Shown in pieces: positions 1-10,318 of a DNA stretch of 64,000 bases. The DNA comes from Punica granatum. Lineage: Eukaryota; Streptophyta; Magnoliopsida; Myrtales; Lythraceae. The stretch is taken from positions 14,827,001 to 14,891,000 of the forward strand of contig NC_045127.1 of the NCBI RefSeq assembly GCF_007655135.1, read 5' to 3'. The position numbers and the translations under genes are program-made. The notes under the pieces were generated by a model. It did not search any database. It worked only from the letters and a program-made list of their open reading frames with translations, and was not told where the DNA came from. The stretch's first letter is position 1; every line of letters starts with the position of its first letter.

Positions 1-74
1 TGAAAAGTTGTTTCTGTATATAGGAAGAGTTCAAATATTTAACTATTAAGACTAAAAAATTAGTCAAAATTACT

Positions 75-240
75 GATACAAGTTGATTCAAACGGTTCGA
101 CATTGATTTCGTTTAAGTGACGTCTCGGGTTTGTGTCCTTTTAAATGTAGAAAATCCATGCTGTGAGGGTTTTACCCCTTAGTTGTCCGACTTGACTCAA
201 CTGGATTAGTTCTCAGTTATGTTTCCGGATACCATGGTTC
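75..240 (+). repeat. tRNA-derived SINE, family 2, plus-strand copy
   Basis: A segment of about 165 bp resembles three minus-strand copies at 6470-6660, 20060-20255 and 20440-20610. It begins with an A-box-like stretch (TTGATTCAAACGGTTCGAC) and carries a degenerate B-box region followed by GTGAGGGTTTTACCCCTTAG, which all copies share. The family looks like a tRNA-derived SINE with internal Pol III promoter boxes. Ends are approximate and I saw no clear target duplication. Positions 241-599 hold only AT-rich sequence with nothing I recognise. Confidence 0.55.
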
Positions 241-599
241 ACATAAAAAAATTCAAAATTCTTGATAAAAGGACTAAGTGCAACAGTGTGAAGGTAGGCC
301 GAATTTGGGTTCAATGAGCCTCATAATGCCGGAAAATTAATCCCAATAATTATTCCTCCTCCATCGTCATTGCCGCCCATTTAATTTGCTTGCATCGTCC
401 ATATATTCATTTTTCATGTCCTTTTGTCTTTAAGATCAGGTGATCTTTATGAGCTTTTAATTTCTCAATTATAACCCTCCACATTCGGCCCCCCAATTTT
501 CCTTCTCCTCGATCTACTCTATCCAAATCAATTACATAGATTTCAGCCCCAGTCAAGAAGATAGATAACAGGCTAATTTCACCTATTAAAAAAAAAAAA

Positions 600-735
600 C
601 ACTGCTAGAATAGGCGTCGTTTCCGACGGAACAACCCGTCGGAATATATCCGTCAGAAAGCTGTCGGACATTTCCCGATAGTTTTCTGGCGGCTTTCCGA
701 CGGGGACAGCCCCTCGGAAAGCCGACGCTTAAAAA
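600..735. repeat. CACTA subterminal repeat cluster (copy 1, 5' end)
   Basis: Short motifs of the form TTCCGACGG, CCGTCGGAA, CCGTCAGAA and CTGTCGGAC recur in both orientations within about 130 bp of the element end. In CACTA elements such arrays bind the element-encoded accessory protein. The matching array at the other copy lies at 29015-29350. Confidence 0.75.
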
Positions 736-1250
736 AAGGCGGTCAACGGTCAAAATAAATATGACCCGTTGACCAACAATTCAAAATTGGTCTGCTGCAT
801 GCAGAGAGTGCAGAGAGACTTTACTCTCTCTCTCTCTCTCTCGACCTCTCAGGACTGTCTCGCCCGACGACTGTGTGAGCCAGTTCGAGTTCGTCGAGGA
901 GAACGGCGCGCACTGCTAGCAGCACCGGCAGCTCCATCCCGGCGTCGTCGACCAGCCTGCAGCTTTCTCGTTGTCCAAGTTCAGTCCCGCGGCCACAATC
1001 CTCGACGGCAGGCCCGGCACAGCGGAGCTGAGCAGCTCTCAGCCCCCTGCTCGTGCCGAGCTGAAGCTCCAGGGCGCCCGCCCAACCTCGGCCTATTGCT
1101 AGCCCGCACCCGAGAAGTGCTTGCAGCTCGATCCCCACACATCCCCTGCTCGAGTCGCACTGCCCACTAGCTGTAGCTCGGCCGCGTGCGCCGCCTCGCA
1201 GATTTGCCCGTCTCTCCCCGGCATTGAGCTCGGCCGCCCCGGATCTGTAA
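736..1250. other. GC-rich 5' leader of CACTA copy 1, non-coding
   Basis: A (CT)n run near 823-843 is followed by about 400 bp of GC-rich sequence. It can be read as open frames on both strands, but no domain is recognisable and composition explains the openness. The region has a diverged counterpart at 45180-45640 on the minus strand: both have a GCATGCA motif, a CT-rich run, then GC-rich DNA, then an AT-rich stretch with TGTAATTA-type motifs. This shared order identifies it as part of the transposon rather than a host gene. Confidence 0.6.
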
Positions 1251-1735
1251 ATAACTTTTGAAATTACATATCAATTTGTATTTTTTTAATTTATAATAGT
1301 TAAATTTAAATATTTGTAAATATTTTTCTGAATTTTTAATTTTGTAAAAATGAATAGCAAATATTGTAATTAATCAGAATGTATGCAATTATTTTAAGAA
1401 ATTAGAATGTAATTACAATTTATTTCATGAAAATGTAATTCTAATAAGAAAAATCTAATTGGATCGATGTAATTATAATTTGTTGATTAAAATTAAATTC
1501 TTACATAACAAATGCAATTAGATTGTAATTATAAATTATTTAATAAAAATTAAGGAGTTGGTAATTAATTTGTGAAAATTGTGATATATAATTAAAAATT
1601 TGATGATTAATTAATTTAACAAAAAATATATATATAAGTAATTGACTAAAATTAATTAATTAATTAATTGCTAATTTATTTAATTTGATTAAAAATTATA
1701 GGTCTATTTGATGAAAATTAGAATCTAATTAATAA

Positions 1736-1780
1736 GATATATATATATATGTGTGTGTGTGTGCGCGCGCGTGCGTGCGT
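1736..1780. repeat. 45-bp alternating purine-pyrimidine tract (AT)n(GT)n(GC)n(GTGC)n
   Basis: An uninterrupted alternating purine-pyrimidine run passes from AT to GT to GC dinucleotides and ends in GTGC units. Such tracts are strong candidates for left-handed Z-DNA. It lies in the leader of CACTA copy 1. The matching place in copy 2 (near 35810-35830) keeps only a short remnant, so the tract has expanded in this copy or shrunk in the other. Confidence 0.8.
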
Positions 1781-2188
1781 TTATAAGTACACATGTGAAT
1801 TTGCCTAATTATAAATTTTTATGTCTATAGGTTCGTGGATCGTCTAAAGGAGTCTGACCCCTGTTACACTTGTTGCTAAGCTGCATTAAAGGTATAGTCG
1901 AATAATTACGTTTATATACATAACATATATTGGATATGTAGTTGAGAGTTAATTTAATGTTTAGTTAGATTAATTGTATATGACCTTAGGTTAGTTGCCA
2001 TTTTAGAAATGTGGAGAAGGAGGACGAAATTTAGGGAAGTGGTTGAGCCTTCTTAGTATATATTATTGGTTATGTTTTTATTGTTTTTTACGGCGTCATA
2101 AGGAGATCTGAATATTAGTTATAATTTGTGGTTATGTTATTGATTGATATGTTTTTTACTGTTTGTATTTTTTAATCAATATTTTTAG

Positions 2189-3117
2189 ATGAATATCCCT
2201 CCACATTGGGAATGCATGTATAATAGAGATAATTTGAAATGTGAAGGTATTAGGCAAGAGTATATTGATGGGGTGAAGGAATTCTTGAGGCGTGCTTCCA
2301 AATTAAAGAATTGCGTGGGGAAAAATTCAATGTCCATGCGTAAAGTGCTATAGAAAAAAAAAATAAAGGGTGTTATTTACCACTTGTTGAGGTTCAATAA
2401 TATTTGTATCGGGACGGTTTTAAGCCTAACTATTGGATTTGGACTAATAGTGGGGAAGTCGATCCTTTTGCAGCTTCAAATTCTACTGGAGTAGTAGCAG
2501 ATCCAAATGCAATTTGGGTTGATGAGAATCCATTAGATAGGTACATGGACATGGTCTATGATGCGGTGACACGACATTATGGGCATGAAATGCAATTAGG
2601 ATCTTCGATGTTTGTTGTTGAGGAGCCAAATGCAGAGGCCCAAGAGTTTTACGAGCTTTTGGAGCAATATAATAAGCCAGTATGGTGGGGTTTGGACCAA
2701 TACTCTCCATTGAGTATCGCCACTAGATTACTCAACGTCAAAAGCGATTACAAGGTGCAAATTCTGTGGTGCCAAGAGGTACAAATTAGGCGAAGAAAGA
2801 CAGGATTCCGAAGAACTATTATGAGGCGGAGAAGTTAGTGTCATCTCTTGGATTGAGCACCGTAGTTTTCTGTTATTGTCCAAAAGCTTGCATGTTGTAC
2901 TATAAGGACGACTCTAATTGTACTAGGTGCAAATTATCTGGTGTCGAGAGGTATAAACGTAGTTTTGATGCTAAAGGCAAATTTAAGGTAAAGGTGAGGA
3001 AAAAAATTCACTACTTGCCTCTAATCTCGAGACTAAAAAAGCTCTATGCATTTCCTACCTTGGCAAGCAATATGAGATGGTACTACAAGAACTGTCGCCC
3101 TAGTAATGTTATATGAG
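2189..3117 (+). pseudogene. CACTA transposase remnant: transposase-associated domain plus start of Tnp2
   Basis: Reading from ATG 2189 gives MNIPPHWECMYNRDN, then after a frameshift QCPCVKC, and after a stop YRDGFKPNYWIWTNSGEVDP. This is the pattern of the plant transposase-associated domain (C-x-C-x2-C, then a GF.P.Y..W...GE block). Two frames later comes CPKACMLYYKDDSNCTRC and RLKKLYAFPTLASNMRWYY, the start of the Tnp2-type transposase family (PF02992). At least two frameshifts and one in-frame stop break the gene, and the sequence after about 3117 has lost the catalytic part. The minus-strand copy at 34547-34873 has the matching GCMLYYKDNVVSIRC block. Confidence 0.8.
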
Positions 3118-3299
3118 CACTTCGACGAGGTACACTCGGATTTCCGATCTGACCCTCGTAATGTTGGGCTCCAATTATGGGCACTACGGGTATGTTTTAT
3201 GCTTGCCTCGTTGGAAGATTAAAAGTGCACTACGATAATTATCTTTCTTAATTTGAATAATATAAAATTTTTTATTGATTCATTGATTTCGTTCAGGGC

Positions 3300-4619
3300 A
3301 CCAAGATGGTTATGGCAGTTCTGAGGAGCTACATCAATCGTTTTTATAAACTGGACCACCCAATAGTCAAATTCCATAGAGATGTCCCAGGCGTGGGGAA
3401 TGAGTTCTTATATGGAGAGTGGAAGATACGTTTGTTTTGAATAATATACCGTATTTTTGTTGTTGTTAAATTGATAACTAATTGATTATTCATATGTAGA
3501 AATTGGTTTACTTCGACCCGCGATACGAGGGATATATGAAGAAAGCTTTCATGCATAGGTGTGGCACCCAACTACTTGGTTTGTATGGCGACCACCAGCG
3601 GGGTAATTCGAAAAGCGGATTTTGTTGGAGAAGCTCATTTGGCAGAGTTGGAGGCGGCATGGAAGAGGGACACATTCCTTCGAGAAGGGGACAGAAACAT
3701 GGCCAATCGTAACTCCAATGCCAGAGCTTCTATCCATTGTAGTGGAAGTGTATATTTCGATAGTCTTGCTTATCGAGAAGTCTCCTAAAATATCAACTTG
3801 TTTGGTTTCACAAACCGATTTTAACTTTAATTTTAACTCTACTCAACTTATTTTCAATTCAATAACACAAACATTACTTTCTTTGAACTATTCATTACCT
3901 TTTTCACAATTCAATAACTCAATCATTACTTTTTCTCAATTTATCATTACTTTCTATTAACTATTCATTACGTTTTCCAAAATTCGACAACACAATCATT
4001 ATTTTCTCTCAACTATTCATTACTTTTTCACACATTTTTTCATAATTCAATAATACAATCATTATAATCCAATTAAAATCAAAACTCAACTCTTCTTAAC
4101 TCTAAAACCAAACACAACCTCAATTTCATTATTTTCTTATGTTATTAACAAATAATCATGATAGCTCTCTATCCATGGGTCCTTTGCATATGAAGACCAC
4201 GGTTTCAGCACCTTTGGTTCCCGCCATATTTGAAATGTACCATGGGAAGAAAGAGACTAAAGAATGGCTTAGTCCATTTGAAAAAATGATTCATTATATC
4301 AATTGGTGAGTTTTGCATATAGTATCATGAGTAATGGCTTGGTATTGATCCTTTGTAGGAAAAGGTGACTCTGACCACCTCTCAGGAAACATATGAAATG
4401 CTAACTGATCCAACCGAAACAAAGATTTGGCGAGAGGTCATCGAGAAGAAGAAGGGATGCAGTTATGGGCTCATCGACCTTCCTTTTCGCCCAAATTGCC
4501 ATGAAGCAGGGCCCTTTGGGACTGCATCGAGAGTAAACCCCGCAATGAGCGAACAATTCGAGATGTTGAAGGGATTGATATTCAAACTTGCTAAGAAGGT
4601 TGACAAGGTGACATAACAA
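3300..4619 (+). pseudogene. CACTA second protein remnant (plant En/Spm transposase type), split by a MITE
   Basis: Fragments read MAVLRSYINRFYKLDHPIVKF (near 3313), VYFDPRYEGYMKKAFMHRC (near 3506), a block with HGKKETKEWLSPFEK (near 4230) and DPTETKIWREVIEKKKG (near 4410). The order and motifs (DPTET..WREV, the KEW block) match the plant En/Spm transposase family (PF03004). All blocks have counterparts in copy 2 at 30200-31110. One 60-bp spacer (3440-3498) looks like an intron in both copies. The reading frame is interrupted by a 324-bp MITE at 3797-4120, so no full product can be made. Confidence 0.7.
3797..4120. mobile_element. Tourist-like MITE inserted in CACTA copy 1
   Basis: The 324-bp AT-rich element has a terminal TTGTTTGG and a distal CCAAACACAA. 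It is filled with ACTATTCATTACTTTTTCACA-like short repeats. It is flanked by CAA at 3794-3796 and at 4121-4123. The homologous CACTA copy 2 (around 30620 on the minus strand) has a single CAA and no insert, which is direct empty-site evidence. The same family occurs at 48404-48714, where the duplication is TAA. Confidence 0.75.
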
Positions 4620-4990
4620 ATGAAAAAAAATACCATAAGGGGAGCAAGAAATATCAATCCAAGAAAAAAAGGCATTTCTTAGTGACGTCAGTACGAGGAC
4701 TCCGACGAGGAAGAGGATGAGATTTACTAAGAATCCTCGATGGATGATTAGTTTGTGATACCTGTCTTTGAATTTATGTTTTCTTGACTTTATTGCCTAT
4801 CTGTTGAACTCATGGATATTCCTATTGAGACTACATGTGTTGTGATTTTGAATATTTTAAATGAATATTAACTGAAAAATACGTGAACAGGTTGAAGTGT
4901 TAAATGAGATATAATAATTTAAGGGGAAATTGTGCCGATTTTTTTTTATCCCCTTTGGATATATTCAATTGCATGTCGTACTAATTTTAT

Positions 4991-6181
4991 ATGATGATGA
5001 ACGCCTGGTTTGTTCATGGAATAATCACGGGAGACTGACTTGCTGGCCTAATTCATGACGCAACCGTGAGCGGAGGATATATTAATCCGCGATAGCGATT
5101 ATACCAAGTGACGAAGTACCTAAAACGGTATAAAATAAACGTAATGATAGTGTCTGATTCTTATAAAATCAGATAATATAATGGTGGAGAGCACCTCGAA
5201 GAATGAATTGGGGTTTTGTTTTGAGGAGTGGGGGGGTGGGGTGGGGTGGGGTGAGGTGGGAGGACACAGATTCACAGAATTTAATGGGAGGAGACACGAG
5301 GACAAAGTCGTACTGCACCTCTTCACGTGCACTTAAATTGTATACTTCCAATTGATATGTCTCTCATGTCTGACCCATCCCAACCTCCAAAAGGGTTTCC
5401 TCCACGTGTCGCATCCTACCTATTCTTCTTTCTGCCAATTTTTTTGAACTGCCAACGTCATTCGCAGAGACAGGTATGAAGAAGCATAAAAGAAGTTGTC
5501 TTACTTGAGAGTAATAAACTCTCCAATTTGTTCATGAGATGGCAATATATGGTCTATGTGATCCAAGAGTGTGAAAATGCTGATCCATGTTCGAATTTCA
5601 CATTGGATTCTCTGAACTCGCTAGCCGCCGGATCATGAAGAGGAGACTTGGATGAATTATATAGAGGTTATAAATCGATTTGCTCTATCCAAAATTAGAA
5701 AAGAGAATAATTAATTAAACATGTTTTCCAATCCTCAGTGAGCCAGCAATGGCAAAGCAAGAAAATAAGTTTTCGGTATCTTATTTTATGACGTGATGTG
5801 AGAAAGTACCAATGTATGTACCATAAAAGGAAAAATGAGTGTTAATCACTTAAATGATTATCATAATTGTCATGATCTCATTGGTTTATGATATGATCAG
5901 ATTGGTGTGATGGTAATAGAGTGGCTTTCTTGATAAAGTCTCAAGTTCAAATCATATTAAAAACTAAATATTATGACCGACTGAACTGTTTGTGGACTTG
6001 CAAAATTTTCATGTAGATTATGAGAACTAATCGAGGAAAATCCAAACACCTCACTTATCCAAAAAGTCCTATTAGTTTTGTGTTACTATATTATATATTA
6101 ATTATAGGAATATGTCATTTATAATTTTCTCCGAAATAATTCAACTTATATTCGCCAAAAAACATACTCTCTGTTTTAGTT
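4991..6181. other. Intergenic region
   Basis: I see no gene here. It holds a G-rich tract (see 5230-5260) and two CACGTG G-box cores at about 5324 and 5403. A tRNA-like A-box/B-box pair near 5890-5950 could be part of another SINE. The open frames near 5120-5350 are the complement of the G-rich tract and look like artefacts of its composition. Confidence 0.5.
5230..5260 (+). other. G-quadruplex-forming candidate tract
   Basis: A seven-G run is followed by three GGGG runs separated by single T residues and then GAGGTGGG. This satisfies the canonical four-run G-quadruplex pattern with one-base loops, which are the most stable kind. It lies about 1.57 kb upstream of the trihelix-like gene's start codon and 70-170 bp from two G-box cores. 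Whether it acts on any gene is unknown. Confidence 0.75.
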
Positions 6182-6335
6182 ATAAGTAAAGTCCGTGAGT
6201 TTAATATAATGAAATAAAAATCATAATTCTGATAGTTAAAAAAAGAGCACGAGTAGTCCTATTAAATATCGAATCATAAATCTCTTGATCACCAATTGAG
6301 AGCGTGTCACCGCGTTACGCCCTCTTTTTCATAAA
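6182..6335 (-). repeat. tRNA-derived SINE, family 1, minus-strand copy
   Basis: Read on the minus strand it starts with GAGGGCGTAACGCGGTGAC, an A-box-like segment. It then has a B-box-like GATTCGATATT, then AGGACTACTCGTGCTC, and ends in the CTCACGGACTTTACTTATAA tail. The same order occurs in the other family-1 copies listed in this window. Confidence 0.65.
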
Positions 6336-6469
6336 AGCATACATAATGGGGATAGAATCTATGCCTCCAGGGTCATTTTAGGAAAACTGAAAAGTGGCAA
6401 AATCTTTTTTGGAAAAACAGCAAATAAGAATGTATCATAACATAACAAAAAGTATCAAACCCGAACAAA

Positions 6470-6660
6470 ACTAATCCCCTTTTCGATCTAAACCTGATAT
6501 CTGAAGGTTCAATTGGGCCTCGATGAATCCAGTCGAGTAGCCCCACTAAGGGGTAAAACTCTCTCATAATGGATATTCTATATTTATAAGGACTCGAATC
6601 CGAAATCTTACTTAAACGGAACAAGTGTCGAACCGCTTGAACCAACCCATTTTGGTAAAC
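6470..6660 (-). repeat. tRNA-derived SINE, family 2, minus-strand copy
   Basis: On the minus strand it reads TTGGTTCAAGCGGTTCGACA (A-box region), later GGATTCGAGTCC (a good B box), then GAGAGAGTTTTACCCCTTAG. This is the clearest of the four family-2 copies. It ends about 120 bp before the TATA box of the trihelix-like gene. Confidence 0.65.
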
Positions 6661-6778
6661 TAATCCTCCTTAACATTAGTGACATATACTTCTCTTAGTT
6701 GAGCAATTCTAGGATATTCTCTCACCATCTTCTCAAACGAATCCTAGGGTTTTCACTTCTTCTGCCCTTCAACACAAT

Positions 6779-6788
6779 TTTTATATAG
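6779..6788 (+). promoter_or_regulatory. Candidate TATA box for the trihelix-like gene
   Basis: TTTATATAGA lies about 45 bp before the ATG at 6830, which would give a very short 5' leader. It overlaps an earlier ATG (6789) in a different frame. That frame stops at 6971 and does not join exon 2, which favours 6830 as the start. Confidence 0.4.
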
Positions 6789-6829
6789 ATGCGTACGAAT
6801 CGCAATTCAGATTTTAGCATCCAGGAGAC

Positions 6830-8174
6830 ATGCATAACTCTCGATATGGACTGGAGAATTCAAATCATGGTCGGGAGCAATTCATGGAAGCACATCGCAC
6901 ACCATCTCTTTTCTCGGTCCCCTACCACCATCTCCACCACAATCACCACCTCCCACGGTATCCTCAGATAACTTTTCGGCAACCTATGCAAGAGCTTCCG
7001 GCAATATTTAAGCTTGACCAAGGAGAGCACGAGGAAGAAGAAGAAGAAGAAGAAGAGCAACTAGGTCGCTGCTTTCAGGGCCTGTTCGGGCACACGGGGT
7101 TACAATCTCAGCCTGGCGTTCATCACCAAGCCCCAGTTCCATCTGTCAATGTTAATTTTGAATTGGGTTTAAGTGAGAATGGTTCTTGCAACCCAGCACC
7201 GTGCTATTCAATATCCAACGAGGCACAAGTTCTTCATCTCCCCCAACAAGATTGCTATTCTGCTCCGAAAGAACCCTCCTGGTAATATATGATTCTTCAG
7301 TTATTTTATTTGCTTGGAAATGGCGAATGCTGATTTATTTTTTGTTCTCGAAATCGATACTTGTTAGAGCAATACACATTTATAAATACAATATAACTCG
7401 AAGTACTGCCTTTTTGGATCAAGTCGATAGTTCAATTAATCAAATTTGAATACCTGATTCAAAGGCAATATTAAATCGTCTTCCCAGAAAAAAGAAAAAA
7501 AAGCGCCTAAGAGTTTCTTATGTTGTTATTATTATTATTATTATTATTATATTTTTTTTTTCAGGAGGTCACTTAGCATTGGAGATTTGAACACTGACAT
7601 TAGGATGTGTAATGAAATGGAGAACATGGGATCGGCTCTATTTGGAGAGCTCGAGGCAGTATGTAACCTAGCTAAGGGCAGGGAAGTGAGCCAAACATGT
7701 TCGAGCACAGCTCTCACGGCTGAGAACTCGCCACCAATTATGCCACTAACCGCCTTGAAGGACCTGAATGCAGGTCCTGCAAGAGTAGACAGTCGCGGAT
7801 CAGAGAGCTTGAAGTCGGTGTCTCTGAGAAAGGCTGAGAGGAGGAAAAGGAAAAGGAAGTTGAACGAGGAATTGAGATTGACAAGTGCGTTTCTCGAGGC
7901 CCTTCTGAAGCAAGTCATGGACCACCAAGATTTCCTCCACAGGAAGTTCTTGGAAGTGATTGAGAGAATGGAGAGGGAGAGAATAGAGAGGGAACAGGAG
8001 TGGAGGAAGCGAGAGGTCCGAAAGAACGAGAGTGAAGCCGCTGCACGAGCCAGGGAACAGGCCCTGGTCACGAGCCGAGAGGCCCTGATTGTCAACTACT
8101 TACAGAAGATAATGGACCAGAGCCCGAATCTTCCCAAGGAGTCGAATCCTCAATTATCAAGGAGGAAATGTTAG
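6830..8174 (+). CDS. Trihelix (GT-2-like) family protein lacking both DNA-binding trihelices
   Basis: Two exons, 6830-7281 and 7565-8174, join across a GT-AG intron with a poly-pyrimidine acceptor. The split codon TG|G restores Trp151 and gives 353 residues. The N-terminal half has a His-rich patch (residues 33-40) and nine glutamates (68-76). A basic stretch, RKAERRKRKRKL (239-250), is a likely nuclear signal. Residues 255-332 form a long charged helix with the pattern of the central helical domain of GT-2/GTL/PTL factors (LLKQVMDHQDFLHRKFLEVI, REQEWRKREV, REQALVTSREALIVNYLQKI). In those proteins a trihelix lies on each side of it. Here only a possible trace of the first remains (LFGELEAVC, 176-184), and a stop follows the central domain by about 20 residues. 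The protein may dimerise with full-length relatives without binding DNA, but that is inference. It could also be a gene degraded at its ends or a model missing distant exons. Confidence 0.75.
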
Positions 8175-9954
8175 GAGAAGCTGGAAGACATCGCATTTGG
8201 ATCCTATGCAATTCGGATTGACTTGGATAGAATCTGGGCAAGTGACTTTATATTAGTAACACAACCATCGCTCTCAACTATAGAGGTCTTGGATCCGAGA
8301 CATCGATTGTTGCTTTTGGAAATGCCAAGGAGAATTTGAATATGTTGCATGGAATTTAAGCGCAGTGGATAGAATAATTTGATGAATCATTGTTTAATAA
8401 TTTCTGTTTTTTTGATATGAATCATATGATTTTGACAGACATTGGAAGTCATGACATAAATTTCGCTGCTGCCACTCACAATCATTCAATGAAAAATATA
8501 CCAAGCTCTATCAATAGATTAATATCTTAAATGTGATTGTGACATGATCTTTTCTTTTCCTTATTCTTTTGGATAGAAGATCGTGGCAATATTTTGTAAC
8601 CCGATGAGTAGCAACTAATTCTTTGGGAATGTCGGGAGTAACGGCTTATCAGTAACCAATGACAAGATTTGTTTGGTAATCCTATCTTGCCCAGTTGATG
8701 TGAGGAAGTACTAATCATAATATTATAACAAATGAGAGAATACATATTAATCATTCGAGTAATTGCATTATAGTAATCTAATTGATGATTCTTTTGCACT
8801 TCATCATTGTGAAGTGAGATCATTTAAAATTTTCTCCAAACTGATTGTTACATTAACATCTCACTAACAATTAATTAGATCCCAAAGATCGGGGCCTTTA
8901 GACACAGCAAAGTAGGCTATAGCATACGAGTACAGGAAATATTGATGGTGAAAAGTCCAATGACTAGCAATTTTTCTGAAGGGCTCAAACAACCTGTGGT
9001 TCCTTTTTTCCTCCTTTGCCAAGAAAGTTTTCAGTGATCCTAGTTCACTACGTGCTTTCCTAAAGGGTTGAGTCAACCCTTTCTTCCTTTTTCTCTCTTT
9101 AATTAAAATTGTTAAGTGATCTTATTTTGTCACGTTGTATGAGTATAGCTCGAGTAGAATTGTAGGAAATAAGCTTATTAAGCCATTATAATAGGTTATG
9201 ATTTTGTATAATAATTTGACTGATTGTTGCTCACTCCTTTACTACGAGAAATGACCATTTAAAATTTTACTCCCTTCTTTAAAATGGTTCTTCTTTTGCT
9301 ATGTTATTTGCCCAAGCCCATGGTTTCCAAATCTGCGAAAGGCCCAACTGAAGCTATCAATTTTGGGCCAAGATGTGGTTTATATGTACTTTTTGGGCCC
9401 ATGGCCCGCAAGAACTTATTTGGAAATTCGTTTTTTTTTCCTTTATTCAATCAATTTGGTCTGTCAATGAAAGTGTAGCTCATGCGTCATAGCTATGCCA
9501 TTGTAATTTTGCTCTATAAGTTTATATCGAGTGAGGTCATGGGATCCCACCGTAACTGGCAATTTCTAATGCAATTTGAAAGCATCTTCAATCGATTAAA
9601 ATCGTGAAGTTTTACGTGATTGACACCTTTCCTAGAGTTAAATAAGGGAGTCACTGAAGCATCATATTACATGTGAGATTTTCAACTCGTTCATTTCGAG
9701 TCAATGTATACTAGATTCAAATATACATATTTCGATTCTCAACCTGCACTTACAACTGAACCAATTACAGATCACTTTTCATTGACACAATCTTATAATT
9801 TGTTTTTCTTCATTAGAAGTTACCGGATAGTGTATATGATTCATTGATGTGGAGTCATGCCATCCGTGACATAAAGCCTTTAAACACCGCCAAGATCAAT
9901 ATAAACTAAACACCACAAAGAGAATAACACTGGATATTCTAATAAATGAGACAT
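8175..9954. other. Intergenic region after the trihelix-like gene
   Basis: AT-rich sequence with no supportable gene. Two stretches, near 8690-8835 and 9100-9265, share phrases such as GAGATCATTTAAAATTTTCTCC-like ends and may be decayed copies of one repeat. No clear polyadenylation site can be fixed. Confidence 0.4.
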
Positions 9955-10083
9955 ACCAGTTTAGTATAATAAAATAGAAATTCTAATATTTAATAAAGAG
10001 ATACATATAATCCCCAAATGAGTATCAAATCTAGAATTTCTTAGTCACCAATTAAAGTCATGTGTTACACCCTCTCTTTTACC
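9955..10083 (-). repeat. tRNA-derived SINE, family 1, minus-strand copy
   Basis: The minus strand reads AGAGAGGGTGTAACACATGAC, then an AGATTTGATAC box-B region, then ATATGTATCTCTTTATTAA. Order and tail match the other family-1 copies. It is more diverged than the plus-strand copies. Confidence 0.5.
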
Positions 10084-10201
10084 AAAAAAGAAGGGAAAAA
10101 AGAAGAAGAAGAAGAGGAGCATGTGGGCAAATGAGGAAAAGATTAAAAAGATAGAAAATTTCATTATCTATAATGCCAACATTTGCCAGTAAGATAATAT
10201 T

Positions 10202-10318
10202 TTTTTTCGATTATAAAGTAGATTCATGAGTTTTATATAATAAAATAAAAATCTTTATAACTAATAAAAGAGTACGAATAGTCCTATTACGAGTATTATA
10301 CCCTATTTGATCGGTAAG
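10202..10318 (-). repeat. tRNA-derived SINE, family 1, minus-strand fragment
   Basis: It keeps the 3' part of the family on the minus strand (AGGACTATTCGTACTCTTTT, then AAACTCATGAATCTACTTTA). The A/B-box half is mostly lost. It lies just beyond the copy at 9955-10083 in the same orientation. Confidence 0.45.

Larger units (their letters stand above)
600..4990 (+). mobile_element. CACTA (En/Spm) DNA transposon, internally deleted and 3'-truncated (copy 1)
   Basis: The element starts with the terminal motif CACTGCTAGAATAGGCGTCG and a cluster of CCGACGG-type subterminal repeats, both typical of CACTA elements. It contains decayed coding sequence for a transposase-associated domain, the start of a Tnp2-like transposase and a second En/Spm-type protein. 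It aligns in order with the minus-strand copy at 29000-45640, including AT-rich 5' leader, coding blocks and 3' tail. Relative to that copy it lacks about 3 kb of transposase between roughly 3230 and 3300. It also lacks the 3' subterminal region and terminal repeat: similarity fades near 4990. It is therefore non-autonomous. A MITE is inserted at 3797-4120. The end coordinate is approximate. Confidence 0.85.

Noticed and set aside
769..1170. Open frame of about 133 residues on the plus strand, and its antisense frame
   Set aside because: It lies in the GC-rich leader of the CACTA element, has no domain, is open on both strands because of composition, and has a diverged non-coding counterpart at 45180-45640.
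5228..5260. Telomere-like G-rich repeat
   Set aside because: The unit is GGGGT, not the plant telomere unit TTTAGGG, and it is only about 30 bp long.
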